DNA from: Streptomyces werraensis
GTDB lineage: Bacteria > Actinomycetota > Actinomycetes > Streptomycetales > Streptomycetaceae
DNA: 64,000 bases
Direction of reading: 5' to 3'
Assembly: GCA_014656175.1 (NCBI GenBank)
Contig: BNBX01000001.1
Location: 762,264-826,263, forward strand
The translations under genes and the position numbers were made by a program. This document shows positions 1 through 10,201 of this stretch, piece after piece. The notes below the pieces were generated by a model. The model searched no databases, had not been told where the DNA came from, and saw only the letters and a program-made list of their open reading frames with translations. The stretch's first letter is position 1, and each line of letters opens with the position of its first letter.

Positions 1-1
1 G

Positions 2-2398
2 CTCTACGACCCGGCCGCCGGCACGGTCCGCGTCGACCTGAACAACAACCAGGACTTCTCCGACGACACCCCGATGAAGCCGTACAAGGACGGCTTCCAG
101 ATCGGGTACTTCGGCACCGACGACCCGAAGACCGACGTCGCCGAGCGCCAGCCGTTCGTCGTGGAGATCCGCAAGGACGTCCCGATGGACCCCTACGGCG
201 GCGACTGGGTCGGCAAGAAGGCCGACTTCGTCAACATCGGCGTCATCGAGTCCGAGCACGGCACCCACGTCGCCGGCATCACCGCCGCCAACGGTCTGTT
301 CGGCGGCAAGATGAACGGCGCCGCGCCCGGTGCCAAGCTGGTCTCCTCCCGCGCCTGCACCTGGTCCGGCGGCTGCACCAACGTCGCCCTGACCGAGGGC
401 ATGATCGACCTCGTCACCAAGCGCGGCGTCGACATCGTCAACATGTCCATCGGCGGTCTGCCGGCGCTGAACGACGGCAACAACGCCCGCGCCGAGCTGT
501 ACACCCGCCTGATCGACACCTACGGCGTCCAGCTGGTGATCTCCGCGGGCAACTCCGGCCCCGGCGCCAACACCATCGGTGACCCCGCCCTGGCCGACAA
601 GGTCATCTCGGTGGGCGCGTCCGTCTCCAAGGAGACCTGGGCCGCCAACTACGGCTCCGAGGTGAAGACCTCGTACGCGATGATGCCGTTCTCCTCGCGC
701 GGCCCGCGTGAGGACGGCGGCTTCACGCCGACCCTGACCGCGCCCGGCGCGGCGATCAACACCATCCAGACCTGGCTGCCGGGAGCCCCGGTCGCCGAGG
801 CGGGCTACTCCCTGCCGGCCGGCTACGGCATGCTGCAGGGCACCTCGATGGCCTCGCCGCAGGCCGCCGGCGCCTCCGCGCTGCTGCTGTCCGCCGCGAA
901 GCAGCAGCGGATCGATCTCACCCCGGCGACGCTGCGCACCGCCCTCACCTCCACCGCCGAGCACATCAAGGGTGTGCAGGCCTACGAGGAGGGCGCGGGC
1001 CTGATCGACGTCGTGGACGCCTGGAAGGCGATCCGCAAGGGCGCGACCGCGCACGAGTACACGGTGAAGGCGCCGGTCGACACCGCGATCGACCAGTTCC
1101 TCAAGACCCCGGGCCACGGCACGGGTCTGTACGACCGTGAGGGCGGTCTGAAGGCCGGCCAGAAGAAGACGTACGACATCACCATCACCCGTACGTCCGG
1201 CCCGGACCGCGCCGTCCGCCACGAGCTGGACCTGGCGAACAACGCGGACCGCACCTTCCGCGTCGTCGGCGGCGACACCGTCTCGCTGCCGCTGAACAAG
1301 CCGGTGACCGTCAAGGTCCAGGCGCAGCCCCGCTCGGCGGGCATCAAGAGCGCGATCCTCGAGGTCGACGACCCGCGCACCGAGGGCGTGGACCGGCAGA
1401 TCCTCACCACCGTGGTGGTCTCCACCCCGCTGAAGTACACCTACTCGGCGAAGGGCACCGCCCAGCGCAACAGCACCACCTCCTACTTCGTCACCGTGCC
1501 CGAGGGCGCGAAGACGCTGGAGGTCGCGATGAGCGGGCTGAAGGCGACGAGCCAGACCCGGTTCATCTCCATCCACCCGTACGGTGTGCCGTCCGACCCG
1601 ACCTCGACGGTCAACTGCTACCCGAACTACAGCAACCCGGCGAACACCTGCCGGCCCGACGTGCGCTCGTACGCGGACCCGCAGCCGGGCGTGTGGGAGA
1701 TCGAGGTCGAGGCGCGCCGCACCTCGCCGCTGCTCGACAACCCGTACACGCTGGACGTCGCCGCGCTCGGCGCGGCCTTCGACCCGGAGACCGTCACGGT
1801 GCCCGAGGCGAAGGTCGGCACCCCGGCCGGCGTCGACTGGACGGTGACCAACGAGGCCGCCGCGATCGACGGCAGGCTGGTCGGCGGACCGCTCGGCTCG
1901 TCGAAGACGGCCCGCCCGTCCATCGGCACCGGTGACGTCCACACCACCACGGTGGAGGTGCCCGAGGGCGCCGCGTCGCTGGACGTCTCGATCGGCAACG
2001 TCTCCGACACCGCCGCCGACCTGGACCTGTCCGTGTACGACGCCTCCGGCACCCGGGTCGCGCAGTCCGCGGACGGCGACTCGGAGGAGTCCGTCTCCAT
2101 CGCCTCCCCGAAGCCCGGCACGTACACCGTCAAGGTGGACGGCTACTCGGTCCCGGCCGGCACGACGGAGTACGACTACCTGGACGTGTTCTTCTCCGCC
2201 ACGCTCGGCGCCGTCACCGTCGACGAGTCCGCGCCGGTGAAGCTGGGCACGGGCGCCAAGGCCACCGTCTCCGGCGAGGTCACCGTCGCCGCCGCGGCTC
2301 CCGAGGGACGTGCGTTCTTCGGCCGTGTGCAGCTGGTGAACGCGCGCGGCACGGTCGCGGGCGTCGGCAGCGTGGCGATCGAGAAGGTCGTCCCGTAG
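2..2398 (+). CDS. Secreted S8 family serine protease (subtilase), 5'-truncated by the window edge
   Basis: The frame is already open at base 2, so the N-terminus, including the signal peptide and probably the catalytic Asp, lies upstream of the window. The catalytic His sits in HGTHVAG (codon at 257), an oxyanion-hole-type Asn in ISAGNSG near 550, and the nucleophilic Ser in GTSMASP (codon at 845). About 470 residues follow the protease domain and read as beta-rich, Thr/Val-rich modules without obvious catalytic motifs, as in large extracellular subtilases. The visible 798 residues already exceed a simple subtilisin. A strong hairpin follows the stop. Subtilase identity is certain; substrate and processing are unknown. 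The ATG at 74 is internal and not the real start. Confidence 0.95.
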   Translation, partial: LYDPAAGTVRVDLNNNQDFSDDTPMKPYKDGFQIGYFGTDDPKTDVAERQPFVVEIRKDVPMDPYGGDWVGKKADFVNIGVIESEHGTHVAGITAANGLFGGKMNGAAPGAKLVSSRACTWSGGCTNVALTEGMIDLVTKRGVDIVNMSIGGLPALNDGNNARAELYTRLIDTYGVQLVISAGNSGPGANTIGDPALADKVISVGASVSKETWAANYGSEVKTSYAMMPFSSRGPREDGGFTPTLTAPGAAINTIQTWLPGAPVAEAGYSLPAGYGMLQGTSMASPQAAGASALLLSAAKQQRIDLTPATLRTALTSTAEHIKGVQAYEEGAGLIDVVDAWKAIRKGATAHEYTVKAPVDTAIDQFLKTPGHGTGLYDREGGLKAGQKKTYDITITRTSGPDRAVRHELDLANNADRTFRVVGGDTVSLPLNKPVTVKVQAQPRSAGIKSAILEVDDPRTEGVDRQILTTVVVSTPLKYTYSAKGTAQRNSTTSYFVTVPEGAKTLEVAMSGLKATSQTRFISIHPYGVPSDPTSTVNCYPNYSNPANTCRPDVRSYADPQPGVWEIEVEARRTSPLLDNPYTLDVAALGAAFDPETVTVPEAKVGTPAGVDWTVTNEAAAIDGRLVGGPLGSSKTARPSIGTGDVHTTTVEVPEGAASLDVSIGNVSDTAADLDLSVYDASGTRVAQSADGDSEESVSIASPKPGTYTVKVDGYSVPAGTTEYDYLDVFFSATLGAVTVDESAPVKLGTGAKATVSGEVTVAAAAPEGRAFFGRVQLVNARGTVAGVGSVAIEKVVP

Positions 2399-2428
2399 CG
2401 GACCGGTAGGCACCGGATCACCCACGAG

Positions 2429-2456
2429 GGGCGGGCGTCCGCAGGGGCGCCCGCCC
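2429..2456. terminator. Bidirectional hairpin terminator between the subtilase and the sigma-factor operon
   Basis: A 9-bp perfect stem (GGGCGGGCG at 2429-2437 against CGCCCGCCC at 2448-2456) with a 10-nt loop lies between two convergent genes. There is no long T-run, which is usual for Streptomyces terminators. Confidence 0.7.
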
Positions 2457-2479
2457 TTCGCCGTGCCCGGCCCGGCGTC

Positions 2480-3301
2480 TCAGCCGCAGGTCAGGCCCCG
2501 CGACTCGGACGCGGCGACGGCGAGCCCGGCCCGCAGGAGGGCGATGTCCTCCTCACCGGTCACCACCGTGTCCGGGTAGGGACCCCCGTCCGTCGTGCCG
2601 ACCAGCACCCGGTCGCCCGGGCGCAGCGGGACCTCCCCGGCGTCGCGCAGGAACGCCACCGGGCCGTCGCCCTTGTAGTACCGGGTCGCCCGCACGGTGA
2701 TCCGCGACGTTCCGGCGGCTCCCGGCACCCGCTCCACCGCCGTCACCTCACCCTCGGCGACCAGACGCGCGCAGGCGAGGTAGCCGGGGGTGCCGAAGGC
2801 GCGGGAGCCCGCGTCCTCCTTGGCGTCCGCCCCACTTCCGGCGTCCGAGGCGACGCCCCGGTCCGCCGAGCCGGCCGTCGTGCCGCTCTGCGACACCAGC
2901 CAGCCCAGTCCGAGGACGAGACTCGCGGCGGCAGCGGCGGCGAGCCCGCCGAGCGCCGGCTTCAGCGGCCGGAGCCGGGGCCTTCGCCCGAGCGGCGTGG
3001 CGGGCGCGGTCCGTGCGGGGCGCGGCCCGGCCGCCCCGGCGTCCTCGGCCGGCCGCTCCCCGGCAGGAGCGGCCTCTTCTCGCCCCGCCAGCGCGTCCCC
3101 GATCAGCGTGAGCTGCTCCTGGATCACCGCGAGGTCGGCGAGCGCGGCGTCCCGCGCCGCGAGGAACCCGGCGTCCTGCCGCACCCCCTCGGGCGGCGGC
3201 TCGTCGAACAGGGCCGCCGCGAGCGCGTCGTGCCCCTGGCTTCCGTGCCCGGCGTCCTCCCGGAACGGGTCCTTGTCCCCGCTGTTGTCGTGGGCGGTCA
3301 C
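2480..3301 (-). CDS. Single-pass membrane protein coupled to the ECF sigma factor (candidate anti-sigma or accessory protein)
   Basis: This 273-residue protein has a hydrophilic, acidic N-terminal part (1-105), one membrane segment at about 118-136, and a roughly 135-residue outer domain with two Cys. The GTG start lies one base after the stop of the upstream sigma-factor gene, so translation is probably coupled. The layout (cytoplasmic N-terminus, one helix, outer domain, beside an ECF sigma gene) is that of an anti-sigma factor. However, I see no HxxxCxxC zinc motif, so assignment to the ZAS class is not supported. An anti-sigma role is inferred from position and topology only. Confidence 0.75.
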   Translation of the reverse strand: MTAHDNSGDKDPFREDAGHGSQGHDALAAALFDEPPPEGVRQDAGFLAARDAALADLAVIQEQLTLIGDALAGREEAAPAGERPAEDAGAAGPRPARTAPATPLGRRPRLRPLKPALGGLAAAAAASLVLGLGWLVSQSGTTAGSADRGVASDAGSGADAKEDAGSRAFGTPGYLACARLVAEGEVTAVERVPGAAGTSRITVRATRYYKGDGPVAFLRDAGEVPLRPGDRVLVGTTDGGPYPDTVVTGEEDIALLRAGLAVAASESRGLTCG

Positions 3302-3302
3302 G

Positions 3303-3836
3303 TCACACCACCTCGTCCTCGTGCAGGCGGGCGCGCAGGGCCCGTACCGCCGTGTGCAGCCTGCTCTTGACCGTGCCCTCCGGGACGCCGAGCTGCTCGG
3401 CTATCGAGCGCACCGGCAGGTCGGCGTAGAAGCGCAGGACGACGACCTGACGCTGCGCGTCGGGCAGCGCGTCCAGGCCCCGCGCGACGGCCAGCGACAG
3501 CACACTGGTCTCCTCACCGGACGGGGCCTGAGCGGGCCGCAGCGCGGCCAGCCGCTCCCCCACCCGTTCCTGCCGCCGTTTGGCCCGGTGCCAGTCCATG
3601 GCGAGGTTGGAGGCGACGACCGCCGCCCACGCCGAGACGTCCCGGGGCGCCTCCCTGCCGCTCGCGGCGCGTTCCAGCAGCCGCAGGCGGACCTGCTGCA
3701 CCCCGTCCGGCAGGTCCGCCTGCGGCACTCCCCCGAGTGCGAGCACCGCCCGCACCCGGCGCTCCTGCGCCGCGTCCAGCGGGTCGTCGTCGGCGACGTA
3801 CGGCCCGCGGCCGCGCCGGGTTCTTCCGCGCAGCAC
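3303..3836 (-). CDS. ECF-type RNA polymerase sigma factor (sigma-70 region 2 and region 4)
   Basis: The 177-residue protein has a region-2 core at about 20-90 (NLAMDWHRAKRRQ) and a region-4 helix-turn-helix at about 120-170 (LGVPEGTVKSRLHTAVRALRARL region). This is the size of a minimal extracytoplasmic-function sigma factor. The GTG start at 3836 is the first possible one, because an in-frame TGA lies two codons upstream; a GGGGG stretch just before it can serve as ribosome binding site. The next gene starts one base after the stop and encodes a membrane protein, so the pair probably forms a sigma/regulator unit. The signal sensed and the target promoters are not visible here. Confidence 0.9.
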   Translation of the reverse strand: MLRGRTRRGRGPYVADDDPLDAAQERRVRAVLALGGVPQADLPDGVQQVRLRLLERAASGREAPRDVSAWAAVVASNLAMDWHRAKRRQERVGERLAALRPAQAPSGEETSVLSLAVARGLDALPDAQRQVVVLRFYADLPVRSIAEQLGVPEGTVKSRLHTAVRALRARLHEDEVV

Positions 3837-5186
<1,350 letters not shown>

Positions 5187-5204
5187 CCGGCGCACCGGCA
5201 CGAG

Positions 5205-5239
5205 GAGAGGCGGGCGTCCCCGGAGGGCGCCCGCCTCTC
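5205..5239. terminator. Terminator hairpin after asd
   Basis: A perfect 12-bp stem (5205-5216 with 5228-5239, GAGAGGCGGGCG and complement) closes an 11-nt loop. Its GGCGGGCGTCC core and overall shape closely resemble the hairpin after the subtilase at 2429-2456. Confidence 0.8.
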
Positions 5240-5267
5240 GCCGTTCCGCCGGCCGGGTGAGCGGCGG

Positions 5268-5750
5268 TCAGCCCCGCCGGACCTCGTAGAGGAAGCAGCC
5301 GTACTCCACGGCCCGTACGTGCACCAGCGCCACGGCCGGGTCGGCGAACGCCTCGCGCAGGGCGGGTACGAAGTCCTCCGGGGCCTGGACCAGCCGCCCG
5401 CCGAGGATCCGCCCGTCGGTGGAGTAGCGGCGCAGGACGCGGTGCGCCGAGGTGAAGGGCAGGCCCTCGTCCTCGGGTCCCGCGCACCCGTCCGCGTGGA
5501 CGAAGACGGGCCCCTGTTCGTCGTACGCGCCCGGGTCGACGCCCGTCTCCGACGCCCAGCGGCGCAGGGGCGCGTAACTCACGAGGGCGATCCGCTCCCC
5601 CGGACGGCTGCGGCGCAGACAGCAGCGCAGGGGGGAGCCGCCCTCGCCGTCGGTGAGGGGAACGGCCGGACGGCCGGCGTCGTCACGGACCAGCAGCTCC
5701 TTCACGACCTGCGGCGGAACGGCCCGTACCAGCGATGTGTGGGTGCTCAT
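5268..5750 (-). CDS. DUF1203-like protein of unknown function
   Basis: The predicted product has 160 residues starting at the ATG at 5750, which has GGTGGGGG directly upstream; the longer open frame has no better start. Features matching my memory of the DUF1203 family are a Cys pair (LRCCLRR), a GERIALVSY strand, PVFVHADGC, and a C-terminal VRAVEYGCFLYEVRRG strand. No enzymatic function is known for that family. It is divergent from pepN with a 172-base gap. Family assignment is from motif recall and would need a profile search. Confidence 0.8.
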   Translation of the reverse strand: MSTHTSLVRAVPPQVVKELLVRDDAGRPAVPLTDGEGGSPLRCCLRRSRPGERIALVSYAPLRRWASETGVDPGAYDEQGPVFVHADGCAGPEDEGLPFTSAHRVLRRYSTDGRILGGRLVQAPEDFVPALREAFADPAVALVHVRAVEYGCFLYEVRRG

Positions 5751-5922
5751 GCCCCCACCTTCGCGCGCCCCTCCCTCTCCCCGCCGGCGGCGATCGGACG
5801 TCGAGCCCGACGCGTCCCCCTTTCGACACAGGGGTATCCCCATGCCTGCGGTTTCGTCATCGCGTGATGCCGATCCCGCGTGGAAGGATGGCGCAACCCA
5901 CACATATCGAGGAGATGACCGC

Positions 5923-8502
5923 GTGCCTGGCACAAACCTGACCCGCGAAGAGGCGCAGCAGCGGGCGAAGCTGCTGACCGTTGACTCGTACGAGATCGAG
6001 CTCGATCTCTCCGGCGCGCAGGAGGGGGGCACCTACCGCTCCGTGACCACGGTGCGCTTCGACGTCGCCGAGGACGGCGCGGAGTCCTTCATCGACCTGG
6101 TGGCCCCCGCCGTCCACGAGGTCACGCTGAACGGTGACGCGCTGGACCCCGCCGAGGTCTTCGCCGACTCCCGCATCGCCCTGCCCGGCCTGCTGAGGGG
6201 CCGCAACGTGCTCCGGGTGAGCGCCGACTGCGCGTACACCAACACGGGTGAGGGCCTGCACCGCTTCGTCGACCCGGTGGACGGCCAGGCGTACCTGTAC
6301 ACGCAGTTCGAGGTGCCGGACGCCCGCCGGGTGTTCGCGAGCTTCGAGCAGCCGGACCTCAAGGCGACGTTCCAGTTCACGGTGAAGGCGCCGGAGGGCT
6401 GGACGGTCGTCTCCAACTCCCCCACGCCGGAGCCGAAGGACAACGTGTGGGTCTTCGAGCCGACCCCGCGCCTGTCGACGTACGTCACGGCGCTGATCGC
6501 CGGCCCGTACCACTCGGTGCACAGCGTGTACGAGAAGGACGGCCGGTCGGTGCCGCTCGGCATCTACTGCCGGCCCTCGCTCGCCGAGTACCTCGACGCG
6601 GACGCCATCTTCGAGGTGACCCGGCAGGGCTTCGACTGGTTCCAGGAGAAGTTCGACTACGCCTACCCGTTCGAGAAGTACGACCAGCTGTTCGTGCCCG
6701 AGTTCAACGCGGGCGCGATGGAGAACGCGGGCGCGGTCACCATCCGCGACCAGTACGTGTTCCGTTCGAAGGTGACGGACGCGGCGTACGAGGTGCGCGC
6801 GGCCACGATCCTGCACGAGCTGGCCCACATGTGGTTCGGTGACCTGGTCACCATGGAGTGGTGGAACGACCTGTGGCTGAACGAGTCGTTCGCCACCTTC
6901 GCGGAGGCCGCCTGCCAGGCCGACGCGCCCGGCTCCAAGTGGCCGCACTCGTGGACGACGTTCGCGAACCAGATGAAGACCTGGGCCTACCGCCAGGACC
7001 AGCTGCCGTCCACGCACCCGATCATGGCGGACATCCGCGACCTGGACGACGTCCTCGTCAACTTCGACGGGATCACGTACGCCAAGGGCGCCTCCGTGCT
7101 GAAGCAGCTCGTCGCCTATGTCGGCGAGGACGAGTTCTTCCGGGGCGTGCAGGCGTACTTCAAGCGCCACGCGTACGGCAACACGCGCCTGACCGACCTG
7201 CTGGGCGCGCTGGAGGAGACCTCCGGGCGCGATCTGAAGACCTGGTCGAAGAAGTGGCTGGAGACGGCCGGCATCAACGTCCTGCGTCCCGAGATCGAGA
7301 CGGACGACGCGGGCGTCATCACCTCCTTCGCCGTCCGCCAGGAGGCCCCGGCGCTGCCCGCCGGCGCGAAGGGCGAGCCGACCCTGCGCCCGCACCGCAT
7401 CGCGATCGGCCTGTACGACCTGGACGAGGCGACCGGCAAGCTGGTCCGCGGCGACCGGGTCGAGCTGGACGTCGACGGCGAGCTGACCGCCGTGCCGCAG
7501 CTCGCGGGCAAGCGCCGCCCGGCGGTGGTCCTGCTCAACGACGACGACCTGTCGTACGCCAAGGTCCGCCTGGACGAGCAGTCCCTCGCCGTGGTCACCG
7601 AGCACCTGGGCGACTTCGGGTCGTCGCTGCCGCGGGCGCTGTGCTGGGCCTCCGCCTGGGACATGACCCGCGACGGGGAGCTGCCCGCCCGCGACTACCT
7701 GTCGCTGGTGCTGTCGGGCGTCGGCAAGGAGTCCGACATCGGTGTCGTGCAGTCGCTGCACCGGCAGGTGAAGCTGGCGCTCGACCTGTACGCCGACCCG
7801 GCCGCCCGTGAGACCCTGCTGGCCCGCTGGACCGACGCCACGCTGGCCCACCTGCGGTCCGCCGAGCCGGGCAGCGACCACCAGCTGGCGTGGGCGCGCG
7901 CGTTCGCGGCGACCGCCCGCACCCCGGAGCAGCTTGACCTGCTGGAGGCTCTGCTCGCCGGCACGCAGACCGTGGAGGGCCTGGCCGTCGACACCGAGCT
8001 GCGCTGGACGTTCGTGCAGCGGCTGGCGGCGGTGGGCCGGTTCGACGAGGCGGAGATCGCCGCCGAGTACGAGCGGGACAAGACGGCGGCGGGCGAGCGG
8101 CACGCGGCCACCGCGCGGGCGGCCCGCCCGACGGAGGAGGCCAAGGCGGAGGCGTGGGCCTCGGTCGTCGAGTCCGACAAGCTGCCCAACGCGCTCCAGG
8201 AGGCCGTCATCGCCGGCTTCGTGCAGACCGACCAGCGCGAGCTGCTGGCGCCGTACACCGACAAGTACTTCGAGGCGCTGGCGGACGTGTGGGCGTCCCG
8301 CTCGCACGAGATGGCCCAGCAGATCGCCGTCGGCCTCTACCCGGGCATCCAGGTCTCCGGCGAGACCCTGGACAGGACGGACGCCTGGCTGGCCTCCGCC
8401 GAGCCGGGCGCGGCCCTGCGCCGCCTGGTCTCGGAGTCCCGCGCGGGCGTGGAACGCGCTCTGCGCGCGCAGGCGGCGGACGCGGCGGCGACGTCGGCGT
8501 AA
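5923..8502 (+). CDS. pepN: Aminopeptidase N (M1 family zinc metallopeptidase)
   Basis: Removes N-terminal residues from peptides in the cytosol. The exopeptidase motif GAMEN begins near residue 264. The zinc site is HELAH (His298, Glu299, His302) with the third ligand Glu321 in NESFATF, exactly the HEXXH-x18-E spacing. At 859 residues it matches actinobacterial PepN (about 850-860). The GTG at 5923 is chosen because GAGGAG lies eight bases upstream; an ATG at 5842 in the same frame has no such signal. No signal peptide is seen. The C-terminal half is the usual ERAP1-like helical domain. Confidence 0.97.
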   Translation: MPGTNLTREEAQQRAKLLTVDSYEIELDLSGAQEGGTYRSVTTVRFDVAEDGAESFIDLVAPAVHEVTLNGDALDPAEVFADSRIALPGLLRGRNVLRVSADCAYTNTGEGLHRFVDPVDGQAYLYTQFEVPDARRVFASFEQPDLKATFQFTVKAPEGWTVVSNSPTPEPKDNVWVFEPTPRLSTYVTALIAGPYHSVHSVYEKDGRSVPLGIYCRPSLAEYLDADAIFEVTRQGFDWFQEKFDYAYPFEKYDQLFVPEFNAGAMENAGAVTIRDQYVFRSKVTDAAYEVRAATILHELAHMWFGDLVTMEWWNDLWLNESFATFAEAACQADAPGSKWPHSWTTFANQMKTWAYRQDQLPSTHPIMADIRDLDDVLVNFDGITYAKGASVLKQLVAYVGEDEFFRGVQAYFKRHAYGNTRLTDLLGALEETSGRDLKTWSKKWLETAGINVLRPEIETDDAGVITSFAVRQEAPALPAGAKGEPTLRPHRIAIGLYDLDEATGKLVRGDRVELDVDGELTAVPQLAGKRRPAVVLLNDDDLSYAKVRLDEQSLAVVTEHLGDFGSSLPRALCWASAWDMTRDGELPARDYLSLVLSGVGKESDIGVVQSLHRQVKLALDLYADPAARETLLARWTDATLAHLRSAEPGSDHQLAWARAFAATARTPEQLDLLEALLAGTQTVEGLAVDTELRWTFVQRLAAVGRFDEAEIAAEYERDKTAAGERHAATARAARPTEEAKAEAWASVVESDKLPNALQEAVIAGFVQTDQRELLAPYTDKYFEALADVWASRSHEMAQQIAVGLYPGIQVSGETLDRTDAWLASAEPGAALRRLVSESRAGVERALRAQAADAAATSA

Positions 8503-8520
8503 CGCGGTCCTGTCAACGAG

Positions 8521-8554
8521 AAGGGGCGCCCGGCTTCCCGGCCGGGCGCCCCTT
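8521..8554. terminator. Bidirectional terminator between pepN and the TetR gene
   Basis: A 14-bp perfect stem (8521-8534 with 8541-8554, AAGGGGCGCCCGGC and complement) encloses a 6-nt loop. It lies between two convergent genes and overlaps no coding region. Confidence 0.85.
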
Positions 8555-8557
8555 CCG

Positions 8558-9163
8558 TCATGTCGCGGACCGGACCGGCGCGCCCGCCTCGGCGGCCTGC
8601 CAGGCCGCCTCGGCCATCCGGAAGATCTCGTCCACCGCGGTCTCCGGGTCGTCCGCCTCCCGGGCCAGTGCGAAGGCGTCCACCACGAACCGGGCGAGCG
8701 CCCGGCAGGCGACGGCGCCGCGCGGCGCGCCCGGTTCCGCGGCGAGGGCGGCCGCCAGGGTCTCCGCGTGCCGCAGCCGCATGGAGCCCTCGTACTCCCG
8801 CAGGGCGGGCGAGGCGTCGATCATCCGCCACACGGGGGCGGCCTCGTCGGCCAGGCAGTGGCGCACCAGGGCGTGCATCTCCCGGCGCAGGGCGGGCACG
8901 AGCGGTGCGCCGGGCGCGCGGTCGGTCACCGCGCGGGCGAGGCGCCGCTCGAAGTCCGCGTCCCGCTCGAACACCAGGGCCTCCTTGGAGGCGAAGTGGG
9001 AGAAGACGGTGGTGACGGCCACGTCGGCCTCGGCGGCCACGTCCCGGATGCCCACCGCGTCGTACCCGCGCTCCAGGAAGAGCCGCAGGGCGGTGTCGGC
9101 GATCTTCTGGCGTGTGGCGGCCTTCTTGCGCTCTCGACGTCCGGACGGCGGCTGCTCGGGCAT
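8558..9163 (-). CDS. TetR/AcrR family transcriptional regulator
   Basis: This 201-residue protein has an N-terminal helix-turn-helix at about 15-62 (ALRLFLERGYDAVGIRDVAA, then VAVTTVFSHFASKEALVF) and a divergent ligand-binding C-terminus. It is transcribed away from the quinone-oxidoreductase-like gene across a 71-base gap holding a palindrome, the classic arrangement for a repressor controlling itself and its neighbour. No clear ribosome binding site precedes the ATG at 9163, so the message may be leaderless. The effector is unknown; an electrophilic or quinone-like compound is a guess from the neighbour. Confidence 0.92.
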   Translation of the reverse strand: MPEQPPSGRRERKKAATRQKIADTALRLFLERGYDAVGIRDVAAEADVAVTTVFSHFASKEALVFERDADFERRLARAVTDRAPGAPLVPALRREMHALVRHCLADEAAPVWRMIDASPALREYEGSMRLRHAETLAAALAAEPGAPRGAVACRALARFVVDAFALAREADDPETAVDEIFRMAEAAWQAAEAGAPVRSAT

Positions 9164-9207
9164 ATTTCGAACGCTAGCAGATACAAAACCCTAACGACTC
9201 CAATGAG

Positions 9208-9218
9208 CTAACGGTTAG
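9208..9218. promoter_or_regulatory. Candidate TetR operator
   Basis: CTAACGGTTAG is a perfect 5-1-5 inverted repeat midway between the two divergent start codons. A further CTAACG copy lies at 9191-9196. The site is 16 bases from the oxidoreductase ATG, where a bound repressor would block initiation. Confidence 0.5.
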
Positions 9219-9234
9219 TGTTACGGTCGACGGC

Positions 9235-10128
9235 ATGAAGAAAGTGAGCTACGCCGAGTTCGGCGGCCCCGACGTCCTTCGCCTCATCGACGCCGACAAG
9301 CCCCACGCGGGCCCGGGAGAGATACGCATCGCCGTGCGCGCGGCCGGGGTGAACCCCGTCGACTGGAGGATCCGGGAGGGCCAGATGCGTCCGGCCCTCC
9401 CGGCGTCCCTGCCCGCGGGCGTCGGACTGGACGCGGCAGGTGTGGTGGACGAGGTCGGCGAGGGCGTCACGGACGTGGCGGCCGGTGACCGCGTCTTCGG
9501 CGAAGGCACCGACACCTACGCCGAGTTCGCGGTGCTGCACGCCTGGGCCCGGATGCCCGAGGGCCTCTCCTTCGAGGAGGCGGCCGGCTATCCGTCGGTC
9601 ATGGAGACGGCCCTGCGCGTCCTGCGCGAGTGCGGCATCCGCCCCGGGCAGACGCTGCTGGTCAGCGGCGCGTCGGGCGGGGTCGGCTCGGCGGTGCTGC
9701 AGATCGCCCGCGACCGCGGCATCACGGTGGTCGGCACCGCGGGGGCGGCGAACCTGGCGTACCTGCGCGGCCTCGGCGCGCACGCCACGACGTACGCGGA
9801 GGGCTGGCCGGAGCGGGTGCGGGCGTTCACGTCGGTCGACGCGGCCCTCGACCTGGCCGGCGCGGGCGTCGTCCGCGAGCTCGTGGAGCTGACCGGGGAC
9901 CCGGCCAGGGTGGTCTCCATCGCGGACCGCACCGCCCCCGAGCTGGGCGTCCGCTTCTCGAACGTCGCGGGCAGCGTCCCGGACGCCCTGAAGGAGACGG
10001 TCCGCCTCCTCGAACAGGGCAGGCTCCACATCCCGGTGGAGAAGGCCTACTCCCTCGCCGAGGTGGCCGCCGCCCACACCGACAGCCGGGCGGGGCACAC
10101 GAGGGGACGGCGGGTGATCGTGATCTGA
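9235..10128 (+). CDS. NAD(P)-dependent oxidoreductase of the medium-chain (quinone oxidoreductase-like) family
   Basis: The 297-residue protein has an N-terminal GroES-like domain (about 1-115; GVNPVDWRIREGQM, GVGLDAAGVV) and a Rossmann domain with SGASGGVGSAVLQIA near residue 140-155. Zinc ligands of alcohol dehydrogenases are absent, which points to the quinone/enone reductase branch. It is slightly shorter than typical members (about 310-330). No strong ribosome binding site precedes the ATG at 9235, suggesting leaderless translation. Control by the divergent TetR regulator is likely. The substrate is not predictable. Confidence 0.9.
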   Translation: MKKVSYAEFGGPDVLRLIDADKPHAGPGEIRIAVRAAGVNPVDWRIREGQMRPALPASLPAGVGLDAAGVVDEVGEGVTDVAAGDRVFGEGTDTYAEFAVLHAWARMPEGLSFEEAAGYPSVMETALRVLRECGIRPGQTLLVSGASGGVGSAVLQIARDRGITVVGTAGAANLAYLRGLGAHATTYAEGWPERVRAFTSVDAALDLAGAGVVRELVELTGDPARVVSIADRTAPELGVRFSNVAGSVPDALKETVRLLEQGRLHIPVEKAYSLAEVAAAHTDSRAGHTRGRRVIVI

Positions 10129-10201
10129 CCGCGCGGTGAGCCCTGCGCTGCGATGGTCGCGTACCGGCGTCCCGCTGATCGGGGCGTGGGACGCCGATCC
10201 C

